The notes under the pieces were generated by a model, which worked only from the letters and a program-made list of their open reading frames with translations, did not search any database and was not told where the DNA came from. Positions 31,981 through 41,181 of a stretch of DNA of 64,000 bases are shown here, one piece after another. Each line of letters begins with the position of its first letter. Positions within the stretch are counted from its first letter, which is position 1. A program made the position numbers and the translations under genes. The DNA comes from Nemertoderma westbladi (Eukaryota; Xenacoelomorpha; Nemertodermatida; Nemertodermatidae): positions 1-64,000 of the forward strand of contig JAUCBJ010000295.1 in NCBI GenBank assembly GCA_032718475.1, written 5' to 3'.

Positions 31981-33963
31981 CTAAGGTGCCCCTTCTAACA
32001 GACAGCATTTGCCTACAGCTCTCCTGTAGGTTTTTCTGTCCTTCGCACCTATCTTTCCACCTATCCGTACTTCTACCGATCGGACTCTTCCGTCCTCGTC
32101 GGAGTAGGTGCCTAGTACTCTCGCCAACCGCCATCGGTTGTTGATGATAGTATCATCCGTAACGATTACGAGATCTCCCTCTCTTAACTCCCTGTTTGAT
32201 TTCCTCCACTTGCTTCGTTTATGGAGTGTGGGTAGGTATTCCTCGACCCACCTCCTCCAATACTCTGCGCTTATTGCTTTAGCGACTTTCCAACTTTGGC
32301 GGGAGTGTATGTCATCTGGGTCTACACCCCGCATATCGATGGTCGCTGGCCTTTCCATCAGGAAATGGCTAGGTGTCAGCACGTCTAATGACTCAGGGTC
32401 ATCATTCTCCGGATATAGCGGTCTGCTATTAATGATCCCCTCGCACTTCGCAAGTACTGTCCGTAAGACGTCCTCAGTGACCATGTGGGTGTTCATTAGC
32501 TTCGTCATTAGACGCTTTGAACTGCCCACCAGTCTCTCGACGCATCCTAGTGTATGTGGTGCATACGGCGTCCTTCTCTCCCACTTTACTTGTCGTCGTC
32601 TCATGGCTGCCCTGACTTCTTCCCCCTCCAAGATGTCCAAGGCCTCTGCCATCTCACTCTCTGCGCCCACAAAGTTGGTGCCGTTGTCGCTGTATATCAC
32701 TGCGATCGTTCCACCTTTGCAGTCCCTAAACCTTTCTAAGGCGTTAATGAACGCTGATGCGGTTGCATCTTGGGCGAGTTCTATCCCTACCGCCCGCGTA
32801 TTGTTGCATACGAAGATAATGCCGTAGCGTTTCTCCGTGTGTCGCATCACTTTGATCTTTATCGGCCCGAACATGTCCACACCGCAATGCGTAAATGGCG
32901 GGTCGTGCTGTCTTACCCTACTCGCCGGTAGTGGCGCCATCTCCTGTACGGCTCGCTCCTTCTTCGCTCGTCGGCAGGTCTGGCACTGCCCCACTACCGC
33001 TTTTACCTTCTTCCTCAGTTGTTTGACCCAATAGGTCCTCCTTATCTCTGTGAGGGTTCGGTTGGTGCCCCCATGCAATATCGATTTGTGGGAGTCCCAT
33101 ATAATCTGGTGGACTTTTGGCGATCCTGTAGGAATGATGATGGGTTTCGGTGGTACGACTATGCTGTTGTTGTATCCCACCCTAGAATTCATTACTAGAA
33201 TCCCGTCGTCGTTGAGTTGTGGCGACAGCGTAATCAGCTCGCTGTCCCGTCGGAGGTGCTGTTGGTTACCGACGCGTTCCACCTCGTCGCCATAGTTCCT
33301 CCGTTGTTCATAGCGGATCACTGCCTTGGCCGCTCCTTCCAGTTCTATGGTTGTCCTGATCTTCTTGTCCTTGCCAACTCCCGCAAGGAAATTCCCGAAG
33401 GCTCTCCAGTACGCCACTAATTTCTTGGTCTTATACCAACTAGAACTGTAGCTGAGGAGTTTATCCGTCGGGTTATCGCACAGTTCCCGTCCTGGTTGCA
33501 CGTCCCTAATCTCCCTCACCATCTGGGAGTATATCTCTTCTCCCTCTGAATCTCCCTCTTCTCCTTCTGATACTACTTCCGAGCCCGGGTCCACCTTCCT
33601 CATCGGCGGCCAGGCCTCCTTATCGCTCAGAAATTGTGGCCCATGTTGCCACAATACTTCCTTCTTCAAGAAAGTGTGGCGTTCCACGCCCCTCGACAGC
33701 AAGTCCGCTGGGTTCTCGTCTGTTGGGCAGTAGTGCCACCTTTCCAGTTCTGTACTCGCCCTTATTTCGTCCACTCTATTCGCGACGAATATCGGGTATC
33801 TCGTCCTTTCGTTGTGTAGCCAATCAAGCACTACCATGGAGTCCGTCCAGTAGTGTGTCTCCACTATGTTGGGAATAGTATCCACTAGGTAGGCTGTGGC
33901 TCTTACTCCTAGTCTCGCGGCTGTCAATTCTAACTTAGGAACTGATGCTGAATCTGGTGGCAT
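31981..33963 (-). CDS. Element 1 RNase H C-terminus and integrase
   Basis: 660 codons. The first 95 residues complete RNase H (PKLELTAARLGVRATAYLVD, TDSMVVLDWL, TDENPADLLSRGV). The integrase zinc-binding HHCC follows (H292, H297, C327, C330), then the catalytic core with D363 (HCGVDMFGP), D426 (YSDNGTNF) and E476 (HTLGCVERL), then the C-terminal WRLARVLGTY block. All catalytic residues are intact. It overlaps the reverse-transcriptase frame by 29 bases and needs a +1 shift to be joined to it. Most BEL/Pao elements encode these as one frame, so the shift is either a mutation, a sequence error or recoding. Confidence 0.93.
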   Translation of the reverse strand: MPPDSASVPKLELTAARLGVRATAYLVDTIPNIVETHYWTDSMVVLDWLHNERTRYPIFVANRVDEIRASTELERWHYCPTDENPADLLSRGVERHTFLKKEVLWQHGPQFLSDKEAWPPMRKVDPGSEVVSEGEEGDSEGEEIYSQMVREIRDVQPGRELCDNPTDKLLSYSSSWYKTKKLVAYWRAFGNFLAGVGKDKKIRTTIELEGAAKAVIRYEQRRNYGDEVERVGNQQHLRRDSELITLSPQLNDDGILVMNSRVGYNNSIVVPPKPIIIPTGSPKVHQIIWDSHKSILHGGTNRTLTEIRRTYWVKQLRKKVKAVVGQCQTCRRAKKERAVQEMAPLPASRVRQHDPPFTHCGVDMFGPIKIKVMRHTEKRYGIIFVCNNTRAVGIELAQDATASAFINALERFRDCKGGTIAVIYSDNGTNFVGAESEMAEALDILEGEEVRAAMRRRQVKWERRTPYAPHTLGCVERLVGSSKRLMTKLMNTHMVTEDVLRTVLAKCEGIINSRPLYPENDDPESLDVLTPSHFLMERPATIDMRGVDPDDIHSRQSWKVAKAISAEYWRRWVEEYLPTLHKRSKWRKSNRELREGDLVIVTDDTIINNRWRLARVLGTYSDEDGRVRSVEVRIGGKIGAKDRKTYRRAVGKCCLLEGAP

Positions 33964-36900
33964 TGACCTGGTTTGCTTTACTAAAGGCTAGTCTTGGCTT
34001 ATGAGCCCCCTCTCGTTGTACTAAGTATAGTGCCGCTCCGTACGCTTCCAACGACGCGTCGGAGAACATGTGTAGGTCCAGATTCGTCATGTTCCCATCC
34101 GGGAAATACACTCGTGGCATGTTGTATGTTCCCATCTCCTCCAAGTCTCCTGTCCACTTGCTCCACTGTTTCTTGATTTCCTCTGGTACCTCTACGTCCC
34201 ACTCATCCTTCAGTTTGTATACTCTCTTGAGTATCTGTTTCCCCGTGACTAATAATGGGGATGCTAGGCCTAGGGGATCGTATATCCTTGCTATATACGA
34301 TACATAGCCCCTCTTCGTGTGGATGTCTGCGCCCTCCTTGCTCAGCTGATACTTCAGTTCGTCTGTCTCTCTATCCCACACGATTCCCAATGCCTTCTGT
34401 TGAGATTCTGTTCTCTTAGTCGCCATGTCCTGCCCTTTGGCTGTTGTGGGATTGTCCATGGTCGATTCTGGTCTCCTGTCCTCTATCGCCTTAATAAATT
34501 CTTCCGAACTGGATTGGAATTTGGTCAGGTTAAACCCGGATCCTTTCAGGATGTCGCGAACCTCGCGCCCTGTGTCCAGTATCTCCTTAACCGTATTTCC
34601 AGACTCCATTCCGTCGTCTACGTAGAAGCCGCGTCGAATCATATCGACGGCCCTACTGCTGTATCTATCTTCCTTCCCCTTTACTGTGTCTCTCACTGCC
34701 ATAGTCGTCGTAAATGAAGACGACTTGGCCCCCATGTTCTGTACTACCATCTTATATGCCGGTATTATCGACGGTTCTTCCTCGCCGTTATACCATAAGA
34801 AGCATTGACTGTCGCTATCTTCCTCCGTTACACGGACTTGGTTGAACATGCCTTCTATGTCACACGTGAAGGTGTGTTTCCCGTTTCTAAATCTAAGTAA
34901 CACCTCTATGCCCGAATTGTATATGTTTGGGCCTTCCAACAGGTAGTCGTTTAAGCATTTTCCGTCGGTCTTTGCCGATGCGTCGACTACCATCCGTAGT
35001 TTACCTTTCTTTGGATCTAAAGCCACGTGTAGTGGCAGGTAATATGTCCTGTCCGTGTTCGGCTCGTCGACCAGTAACTCCACGGCCCATCCTTTCTCGA
35101 CGTACTTCTTAATCGTCCTGTGGATGTACTCATTCTTCTCGGGGCTCCGTTTTAGTGTTTGTTTCAGCTTGCGGAGTCTCGTGAGTACCATACCCCTATT
35201 GTCGGGCAGCGGTATCTTCGGTAGTTTCCATACCATTCCTATAGTATACCGCCCCTCATCGCATGTCATCGATTCCTCCACGCTTTGTAAAGCCTGCTTG
35301 TCTTCCACCGAGGTCCCGACCCCGGTTTCTTTCAATCCCTCGAAATCCTGTCTGAGCAGTCTTTTAAGCTGCTCCTCTGCTCCCTCGTCACCCATTTCCT
35401 GCATTGTTCCCGCGAACATGCATCCTGATGTCTCCGACATCCTAAATGGTATCTTGCTCTTAATTGGACCACTCAGCGTCCACCCGAATGGTGTTAATAT
35501 GGCCACCGGGTCACTCTGCTTGTCTCCGCCGAAGACCATTTGCATTCTTTCGTGGGCCGTTGGGCAGTCCATGCCTACTATGATGGACACCTTCCTAACG
35601 TCCACATCTGGGATTGAGAAGTCAATGTCGTCCAGGAATTTATACTGCTCGACCTCGATGTTGGTTGGTCGCCTGGCATTAATATTAATTGACTCTATCA
35701 CTTGGATGGGGTCGATGGTTGCCCCATAGTCGCATCCTGGTGCCACTGCTGCAATTGCGCACCGTCCTGTTCTCATCTCTAGGATCTCATCTTTGCTAGA
35801 GATGGTTGTTACCGCTATCCTGCTTGGCCTCGTTCTCAATCCTATCTCTTCGGCCACCCATTCCTCGACTAATGTGAAGGCAGCTCCACTATCAACCAGC
35901 ATTAGTGTTGTTACTGATCGATTTCCTTCCCCGATCACTCGCACTGGCACTACTCCAAGTAACACCATTCCCCTCTTCTTCGCCCCTACTGTGCTCGTCG
36001 CCATCGTTTGGCCTCTCCTCTGACCAAATTTTATCGGCTTCTCCTTGCACTCCCTTGCTCTATGTCCACTCATTATACATCGCGAGCAGATTTTATTGCT
36101 GAACGCATAATCTATCTGATCTTGCCTAGGTAGCGCCTGCCAGTACCTGCAGTTCATGGTTTGATGAAGCGCATTTGCGTGTAGCTGGCATTTGCTCTTT
36201 GGGTCGTAGCCCTCTTTATACAGTGCATTGCGTATCGCAGTTGCGTTTGTACCAATGTCCCTACTATTCTTATTGTTTGGATTTAGCCTACTGGACGTAC
36301 TGGGGTTATGTTTATTCGTGTTATTATTGTTTCCCTGTCTGTTCCATGGTGTTGTCTTATCCTCGGCTAGCTGTGGACTTGCAGTCCCCTGCGTCGCTGC
36401 ATATGGCAATGATTGCCTGAGTCTCGGTAATGCGTTTGATGTGTTGTGCTCTGGTTTCGGTCTATGGTAGTCTGTCTTCGGTCCCTTTCCCAGGCTATCT
36501 TCGCTATAGACTGGGTCAGTTATTAGTTCAGCCTCGTAGTTTAAGAAGTTTGACATTTCTTCTAAACCTGGTTCCGCACCCTTCTTATCTCGAGTGGAGA
36601 AGGCAATTTTTCTCCACTTGTTTCGCAGCCAGTTTGGTAGTGCCTGCGCTATCGTGGTGATGTTGTTGGATGCATTGAGCTCGTACGGCGCATCTAGCGC
36701 CTTCAGCACGATTAGCACCTTTTCGACTTTGTTAGCGAACGTCTTAATGCTAACGGGATTATCCTGTAGGCCACCCGATGTTATGCCTCTCAGCGTCTGC
36801 CTGATGATCTTGGCCGGGTGCCCGTATTCCCTATCCAGTGCCCGCCATGCTGTCGTGAAGCCGCCCTCTATTCCTTGATATTGCCTCACGATATCGTATG

Positions 36901-37066
36901 CTGGGCCTCCCGTGTACACTTGCAGATACTTTAGGCACTCCGCCTGCGTCAAGTTTTTTGTTAGTATTTCGTTACTATACATGCGCCGAAACTGTAGATA
37001 TTCTTCCGGCCTGCTCCCATCGAATTTGAATGGTTCCACGGGTGGTAGCTCGATCCTCGTTTTCAA
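33935..37066 (-). CDS. Element 1 gag CA, protease, reverse transcriptase, RNase H
   Basis: 1043 codons. Order: DUF1759-type gag domain (about 8-150, with PFKFDGSRPEEYLQF), a zinc knuckle CSRCIMSGHRAREC (327-340), an A17-type aspartic protease with LVDSGAAFTLV (390-400), reverse transcriptase with MVVDASAKTDGK, CDIEGMFNQV and the catalytic YVDDGMES (815-822), and RNase H beginning at LHMFSDASLEAYGAALY. No ATG opens the frame; it follows a TGA and overlaps the preceding gag-like frame by 91 bases, so translation probably needs a +1 shift. All catalytic motifs look intact. Confidence 0.95.
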   Translation of the reverse strand: MKTRIELPPVEPFKFDGSRPEEYLQFRRMYSNEILTKNLTQAECLKYLQVYTGGPAYDIVRQYQGIEGGFTTAWRALDREYGHPAKIIRQTLRGITSGGLQDNPVSIKTFANKVEKVLIVLKALDAPYELNASNNITTIAQALPNWLRNKWRKIAFSTRDKKGAEPGLEEMSNFLNYEAELITDPVYSEDSLGKGPKTDYHRPKPEHNTSNALPRLRQSLPYAATQGTASPQLAEDKTTPWNRQGNNNNTNKHNPSTSSRLNPNNKNSRDIGTNATAIRNALYKEGYDPKSKCQLHANALHQTMNCRYWQALPRQDQIDYAFSNKICSRCIMSGHRARECKEKPIKFGQRRGQTMATSTVGAKKRGMVLLGVVPVRVIGEGNRSVTTLMLVDSGAAFTLVEEWVAEEIGLRTRPSRIAVTTISSKDEILEMRTGRCAIAAVAPGCDYGATIDPIQVIESININARRPTNIEVEQYKFLDDIDFSIPDVDVRKVSIIVGMDCPTAHERMQMVFGGDKQSDPVAILTPFGWTLSGPIKSKIPFRMSETSGCMFAGTMQEMGDEGAEEQLKRLLRQDFEGLKETGVGTSVEDKQALQSVEESMTCDEGRYTIGMVWKLPKIPLPDNRGMVLTRLRKLKQTLKRSPEKNEYIHRTIKKYVEKGWAVELLVDEPNTDRTYYLPLHVALDPKKGKLRMVVDASAKTDGKCLNDYLLEGPNIYNSGIEVLLRFRNGKHTFTCDIEGMFNQVRVTEEDSDSQCFLWYNGEEEPSIIPAYKMVVQNMGAKSSSFTTTMAVRDTVKGKEDRYSSRAVDMIRRGFYVDDGMESGNTVKEILDTGREVRDILKGSGFNLTKFQSSSEEFIKAIEDRRPESTMDNPTTAKGQDMATKRTESQQKALGIVWDRETDELKYQLSKEGADIHTKRGYVSYIARIYDPLGLASPLLVTGKQILKRVYKLKDEWDVEVPEEIKKQWSKWTGDLEEMGTYNMPRVYFPDGNMTNLDLHMFSDASLEAYGAALYLVQREGAHKPRLAFSKANQVNATRFSISS

Positions 37067-38072
37067 CGATCAACGTGGCCATCCCCATCGCCTGTGCTTC
37101 CAATGGGTTCGATGGATGCTGTATAGTTTCTCCTGTCTGGTGCGTTCCGTCTGTCCTATTTCTTGACTTTCTCTGACTTGGGTATGTCATCAGGGGTAGC
37201 GGCCCCCTCCATATGTCTGTATCACACGACCTATTCTCATCCAAGGGTCTCGTTGTTCTTGCTCCTATCGTGGTATATTGTTGATATTGTGATGGGGGAA
37301 TGTCACCCTGTCCCCCCCCCACCGGTATGTTTGGTACTGGGGTTGATGTTAATATGTTGGGGCCCATGCACCTATCCGCAATGATTCCCCCCTCCCCTGG
37401 GTATATGTTATGTCCCTGCATGCTGTAGTCATACTGCTGTGCTGGTACCGGTATAGGCCTATCAGCTTCTGGCCTACTCGCCGGTATGTATTCCGCGACT
37501 TCCGGGTTTAATCCCGTTGTCCACGCTATCCTATCGCCTACATTGCCTCTCTCAGTATGGCCTATGGTATGTGCAGTAAGGCCTACAGTATGTCCTACAG
37601 TCTGCATGTGTTGTTCGGGATCGAAGTTTATTCTTCTCGAATAATCCTCCCCGCGGCTACCGTATTCTCGATCGATAGGTGTATTCCGTCGGAAAGTTTC
37701 TCTTCGACCCCCCCCTCTACTGTCCTCGTCTTCGTACCGGTACATCGCGTACCCCTCCATCGGCGCGTAGTGCGCCTCGCCGGGTCGCATCTCTCTGGGG
37801 CGACGGCAATCTCCCGGAGTCTGACCCCACTGACTCTCTGTCCTCATCTCAACTACCGACGGCTCGCTATCCGTCCTCGCTCTTCTATCGTTCGCGGCGA
37901 TACCTCTACTACTATCTTCTCTTCTTCTCCTTTCAGTGGAGTATTCCCGCTCGTGAGATCTCTCGTCGACCTCCCGGTTAAACCCCACTGTTCTTCTTCC
38001 CTCTTCTGATCGGGCTCGACGCTTCGTCCGCTCTCTCACGACGTCAACCTGTCTCTCTCTGCTCGGTCGCAT
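36975..38072 (-). CDS. Element 1 gag-like part 4, Arg- and Pro-rich
   Basis: 365 codons from an ATG, although the frame is open further upstream to the G12 run at about 38179-38190. The first third is Arg/Glu-rich (ERTKRRARSEEGRRTVGF). The rest is low-complexity, with short repeats (TVGHTVGLTAHTIGHTERG). No enzyme domain. It probably continues the gag region of the frame at 38149-39246, shifted by one base at the homopolymer. Disordered, nucleic-acid-binding character is inferred from composition. Confidence 0.55.
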   Translation of the reverse strand: MRPSRERQVDVVRERTKRRARSEEGRRTVGFNREVDERSHEREYSTERRRREDSSRGIAANDRRARTDSEPSVVEMRTESQWGQTPGDCRRPREMRPGEAHYAPMEGYAMYRYEDEDSRGGGRRETFRRNTPIDREYGSRGEDYSRRINFDPEQHMQTVGHTVGLTAHTIGHTERGNVGDRIAWTTGLNPEVAEYIPASRPEADRPIPVPAQQYDYSMQGHNIYPGEGGIIADRCMGPNILTSTPVPNIPVGGGQGDIPPSQYQQYTTIGARTTRPLDENRSCDTDIWRGPLPLMTYPSQRKSRNRTDGTHQTGETIQHPSNPLEAQAMGMATLIVENEDRATTRGTIQIRWEQAGRISTVSAHV

Positions 38073-38148
38073 GCCGCTGGGGATACTCGCAATCCCCCTA
38101 TTACTTTCCGTCGCCGGTTGTTGCGGTTTACCTATTTTGGCCCTCGCA

Positions 38149-39246
38149 TTATCCGCTGACGGCTGTGGGACACTCTCTGCCCCCCCCCCCTTTCGCTGCT
38201 AACTCGCTGTTGTGGGGCCCCTGTAGCCCCCCCCCCCCCCCCCACTCGCCACATCTAATTTCGCCATCTCTCACCCCGCTACTATATCCCTCTCTAGTCG
38301 ACACATCAACCCTATCACGGTCGGGTCTATTCACCCCCGCCTCTCCCTCTGCTATTACGTGGCCTACCAGGCCCTCTGCACCCTGCCTACCAACTATGTG
38401 GCCTACCAGGCCCTCGCTGGGTCTATTCAACCCAGCCACCCCCTGCCTACCAACTACGTGGCCTACCAGGCCCTCGCTCGGTCTACCTAATCCAGCTACT
38501 CCCTGCCTACTAACTGTGCGGCCTACCAGGCCCTCGCTGGGTCTATTCAACCCAGCCTCTTCCTGCCTACCAACTACGTGGCCTACCAGGCCCTCGCTGG
38601 GTCTACCTAACCCAGCTACTTCCGGCCCACCAACTGTGTGGCCTGCCAGGTCCCCGTTTGCCTGGCTATACACGCCCGACGTGTTTACGTTAATAGCACC
38701 CATATCGGATACAGAATTAATTTGTTCGTTTGAAACAAAATCATTTGAATTACTTTGCACGACTACACTATCTGAATTACTTTGTAAATTCGGGCTTGGA
38801 TCATTAATTAAATTATTTGAATTATTATTATTTTGATTATTTGGATTATTTTGAGTAGCTACATTAATATTAGGATTATTTTCTACATTAATATTAAGAT
38901 TGTTCTGATTTAAATTTAAATTACTACCACTAGGCAAAGTATTTCCTGCAATAAAGGTTTGATTAGAGTTATCCCATACGGTACTATTAATATTAACCAC
39001 GTCTACTGTATCATTATCATTGTTACCCCCCCCCCCCCCGCCCGTACGGTCACACCAGTTTTGGGTCTGCCGTGCGGTCCCTGTAAGTGGGGTATTAATA
39101 AATGTATCCACGGCCCCTGGCTCCCCTAGAATACTCGAGCCAGTCCCGCCCTCAGACGCCCCCGCCCGCACCAGTTGCAGCTTGTGCGCGCGTCTAACCC
39201 TATGTTCCCCAAGCTCACTTTGGCGTCTCTTTAATTCCTCATGGTC
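38149..39246 (-). CDS. Element 1 gag-like part 3, Asn-rich with 20-residue repeats
   Basis: The frame is open from just after the TGA at 39247-39249 and is in phase with the preceding coiled-coil frame. It has a basic start (HEELKRRQSELGEHRVRRAH), an Asn-rich low-complexity stretch, and five copies of a 20-residue repeat of the type GLVGHVVGRQGVAGLNRPSE coded by 60-bp units at about 38380-38650. Poly-C runs on the plus strand code for glycine runs. No family is recognised. It is interpreted as part of an enlarged gag, by position. Confidence 0.5.
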   Translation of the reverse strand, partial: DHEELKRRQSELGEHRVRRAHKLQLVRAGASEGGTGSSILGEPGAVDTFINTPLTGTARQTQNWCDRTGGGGGGNNDNDTVDVVNINSTVWDNSNQTFIAGNTLPSGSNLNLNQNNLNINVENNPNINVATQNNPNNQNNNNSNNLINDPSPNLQSNSDSVVVQSNSNDFVSNEQINSVSDMGAINVNTSGVYSQANGDLAGHTVGGPEVAGLGRPSEGLVGHVVGRQEEAGLNRPSEGLVGRTVSRQGVAGLGRPSEGLVGHVVGRQGVAGLNRPSEGLVGHIVGRQGAEGLVGHVIAEGEAGVNRPDRDRVDVSTREGYSSGVRDGEIRCGEWGGGGGLQGPHNSELAAKGGGGRECPTAVSG

Positions 39247-40056
39247 TCACTCGGCTCCTGCCATTCTCCTCTCACACTCCCGCGCGTCCCGCTCAGCCAA
39301 TTCTACTACTTTCCTAGCACTCTCCCTTCGCCTCGCTTCACGCTCCTTACGTTCACTTTCCTTTCTCGCCTCATGCTCCTTGCGTTCCGCCTCACGCTCT
39401 TTGCGTTCCTTTTCCTCCCTTGCCTCACGCTCCTTGCGTTCCCTTTCTTCCCTTGCCTCACGCTCCTTGCGTTCCCTTTCTTCTCTCGTCTCATGCTCCT
39501 TGCGTTCCGCCTCGCGCTCTTTGCGTTCCCTTTCCTCTCTCGCCTCACGTTCCCTACACTTCTTTTCCTCTATTTCCTCACACTCCCTAAGGCCTCTCAA
39601 AGCCCTTTCGGCCCTCTCTCCGGTTTCTCTAATCAATGCCGCTTCCCTCTCTAGCCGCATTCTCCCCTCCTCTAGCCGTTTATCCATTTCTCTCTGACCT
39701 TGCTCTATCAGCTCGAGACGGTACGCGGCACCTGCCTCTCTCACCAGTCTTTCTTTCGCGGAGGATGTAGCAGACTTATCGGTTACGACGGACTCCCTCC
39801 GCCTTCCCGATCTACTAACTTTCCCCCCTCTCCCGGAACTCCCTCCGACCGACGAGGCCGAATCCTCGGGGTTAACCTCGGATTCGCCCCCTTCAGGTCT
39901 GTTCCAACCCATTAATTTTATACCCCGGGCATCGATTAAATATGGCCCTATGTACACTACACTAGGTTGTATACCCCCATGCCGCCATGAGTCATACAGT
40001 TCCTCGGCAACCTTTCTCGCTCTCTCCTCGGCCAATTCTCTCTGCCCGAAACGCAT
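39247..40056 (-). CDS. Element 1 gag-like part 2, coiled coil
   Basis: 269 codons. The N-terminus (LMRFGQRELAEERARKVAEE) is well formed and the frame extends upstream beyond its first ATG, overlapping the end of the acidic frame. The C-terminal half is a long charged helix of KEREAREERERKERE repeats, strongly predictive of a coiled coil. BEL/Pao gag proteins often have an N-terminal coiled coil, so assembly is the likely role. It ends at a TGA followed in phase by further coding-like sequence. Confidence 0.55.
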   Translation of the reverse strand: MRFGQRELAEERARKVAEELYDSWRHGGIQPSVVYIGPYLIDARGIKLMGWNRPEGGESEVNPEDSASSVGGSSGRGGKVSRSGRRRESVVTDKSATSSAKERLVREAGAAYRLELIEQGQREMDKRLEEGRMRLEREAALIRETGERAERALRGLRECEEIEEKKCREREAREERERKEREAERKEHETREERERKEREAREERERKEREAREEKERKEREAERKEHEARKESERKEREARRRESARKVVELAERDARECERRMAGAE

Positions 40057-40081
40057 TAGATAGTATAAATGTCTGTCCGAC

Positions 40082-40564
40082 TTACCTAGCCCTGACTTCA
40101 GTTTTACCTCGTCTATCGTTTTCCCCTTTCTGGCCCTCCTCTAGTAGTCTCCGGGTCGCGTTGTAGGCCCGTCGAAGTCGCTCAGAAACCCCGACGTCCT
40201 CGTCGCCGACCCATCGTCCGTCTCTCCGGGTTCGACGTCGTACCTGCGGCCCCACCGTCGCCGTTTCGGCGGGCCGTCCGTCGCCCTCGGCCTGTGGCTG
40301 GCCGGCGACACCGGTGCGTCGACCCTCGTCCCGTGTCGACTCGTCTCCTTCTCCCTCGAGCCCGTTCTCTCTATCCTCCGACTCGATTCCCCCTCCTCTC
40401 GACTCGGCTTCTGACTCCAGACGGTCTCCCTCATCTTGAACTTCCGGGTCGCCCGTTATCGATGGCTCCGGCGTCGTGGGCCTATACCGCCTGGTCGTGG
40501 CCTCGCGGATCGTTTGTTCTTCGTCCGGGGTCCACGTCGGTGTTATTTCCCCCGACTGACTCAT
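40082..40564 (-). CDS. Element 1 gag-like part 1, acidic
   Basis: 160 codons from an ATG 68 bases inside the 5' LTR boundary, the first start codon of the element. It is very charged and disordered (EAESRGGGIESEDRENGLEG), becoming Arg-rich (VRRRTRRDGRWVGDEDVG). Near the end, the next frame carries a better continuation (KTIDEVKLKSGLGK), so a one-base difference in the GGGGAAAA stretch probably separates it from part 2. No domain is recognised. Confidence 0.55.
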   Translation of the reverse strand: MSQSGEITPTWTPDEEQTIREATTRRYRPTTPEPSITGDPEVQDEGDRLESEAESRGGGIESEDRENGLEGEGDESTRDEGRRTGVAGQPQAEGDGRPAETATVGPQVRRRTRRDGRWVGDEDVGVSERLRRAYNATRRLLEEGQKGENDRRGKTEVRAR

Positions 40565-40631
40565 CTTTCTTCTGCAGATTTGGTGGCTGGTGGTTACTGA
40601 GTTTGTCTAGGGCGGCAGCTGGTTTAGTTAC
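40565..40631 (-). promoter_or_regulatory. Primer-binding region of element 1
   Basis: The sense strand after the 5' LTR reads GTAACTAAACCAGCTGCCGC. There is no TGG, the usual start of a primer-binding site complementary to a tRNA 3' end, in the next 60 bases. Priming by an internal tRNA segment or a half tRNA is possible. Confidence 0.4.
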
Positions 40632-41176
40632 TGTGACGGGATCCAAGAGGGATCCCGGTTTATCCGGTTTTAGTTCACGCGTCCCCGCCGTGTATAAAGG
40701 GTGAATGAGTTCGTGCTGTTTGTCGTATATAATATGATATGCAGATATAGATATGGATATAGATATGAGATAATATTGTCGTATACGGAAGGCGGGATAC
40801 GGTAACTAAAGTCCCGGTCCTTCCCTAGCTAAACTATTGTAACCTAATCTAGCACCGGTATTGCACTGAGATAACTGAACTGGTATGATTACTGCCAAGT
40901 GGCTATATTGCACGGTTGGCCTTGTTACTCTACCTAATCGATGCCTTTCCCCCCTCTGATTGGTTGATACCCTTGTTGGCGCCCTTTGGAGTGTTCCCGT
41001 TCACTCCACCTATTCTCTCTGGGTTAGGGGTTTGGCCCCTGACCCTCATTGTGTGCTTCTCCTTCCCATTCTTATTGGGATGGCACGAGTTGGTTAATTA
41101 CCCAATCTCGTGGCTCCCAATATTGCTTATCGGCTTATAACTTTATGGGGTGTTAGCGGGATTGAATAAGCTAACA
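40632..41176 (-). repeat. 5' LTR of element 1
   Basis: 545 bp, partner of 27028-27572. TTTAT follows it on the plus strand (41177-41181), matching the copy before 27028. It should contain the promoter for the element. Confidence 0.95.
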
Positions 41177-41181
41177 TTTAT

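Larger units (their letters stand above)
27028..41176 (-). mobile_element. Complete BEL/Pao LTR retrotransposon (element 1)
   Basis: A 14.15-kb element on the minus strand. Two 545-bp LTRs in the same orientation bound it, and TTTAT occurs on both outer sides (27023-27027 and 41177-41181). On its coding strand the LTR starts TGTTAG and ends CACA. Order in the sense direction: 5' LTR, gag-like parts, gag CA/protease/reverse transcriptase/RNase H, integrase, 37-bp repeats, accessory frame (exonuclease-like, zinc knuckles, basic tail), purine tract, 3' LTR. Two LTR differences seen (near 27545 and 27554) point to a recent insertion. BEL/Pao is assigned by the DUF1759-like gag, A17-type protease, YVDD box and integrase type. 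Confidence 0.95.

Noticed and set aside
32108-32827. 239-codon plus-strand frame
   Set aside because: Lies opposite the integrase frame, which has all catalytic motifs; a shadow frame.
39020-39697. 225-codon Ser/Leu-rich plus-strand frame
   Set aside because: Antisense of the Glu/Arg coiled-coil region; composition is the mirror of that repeat.
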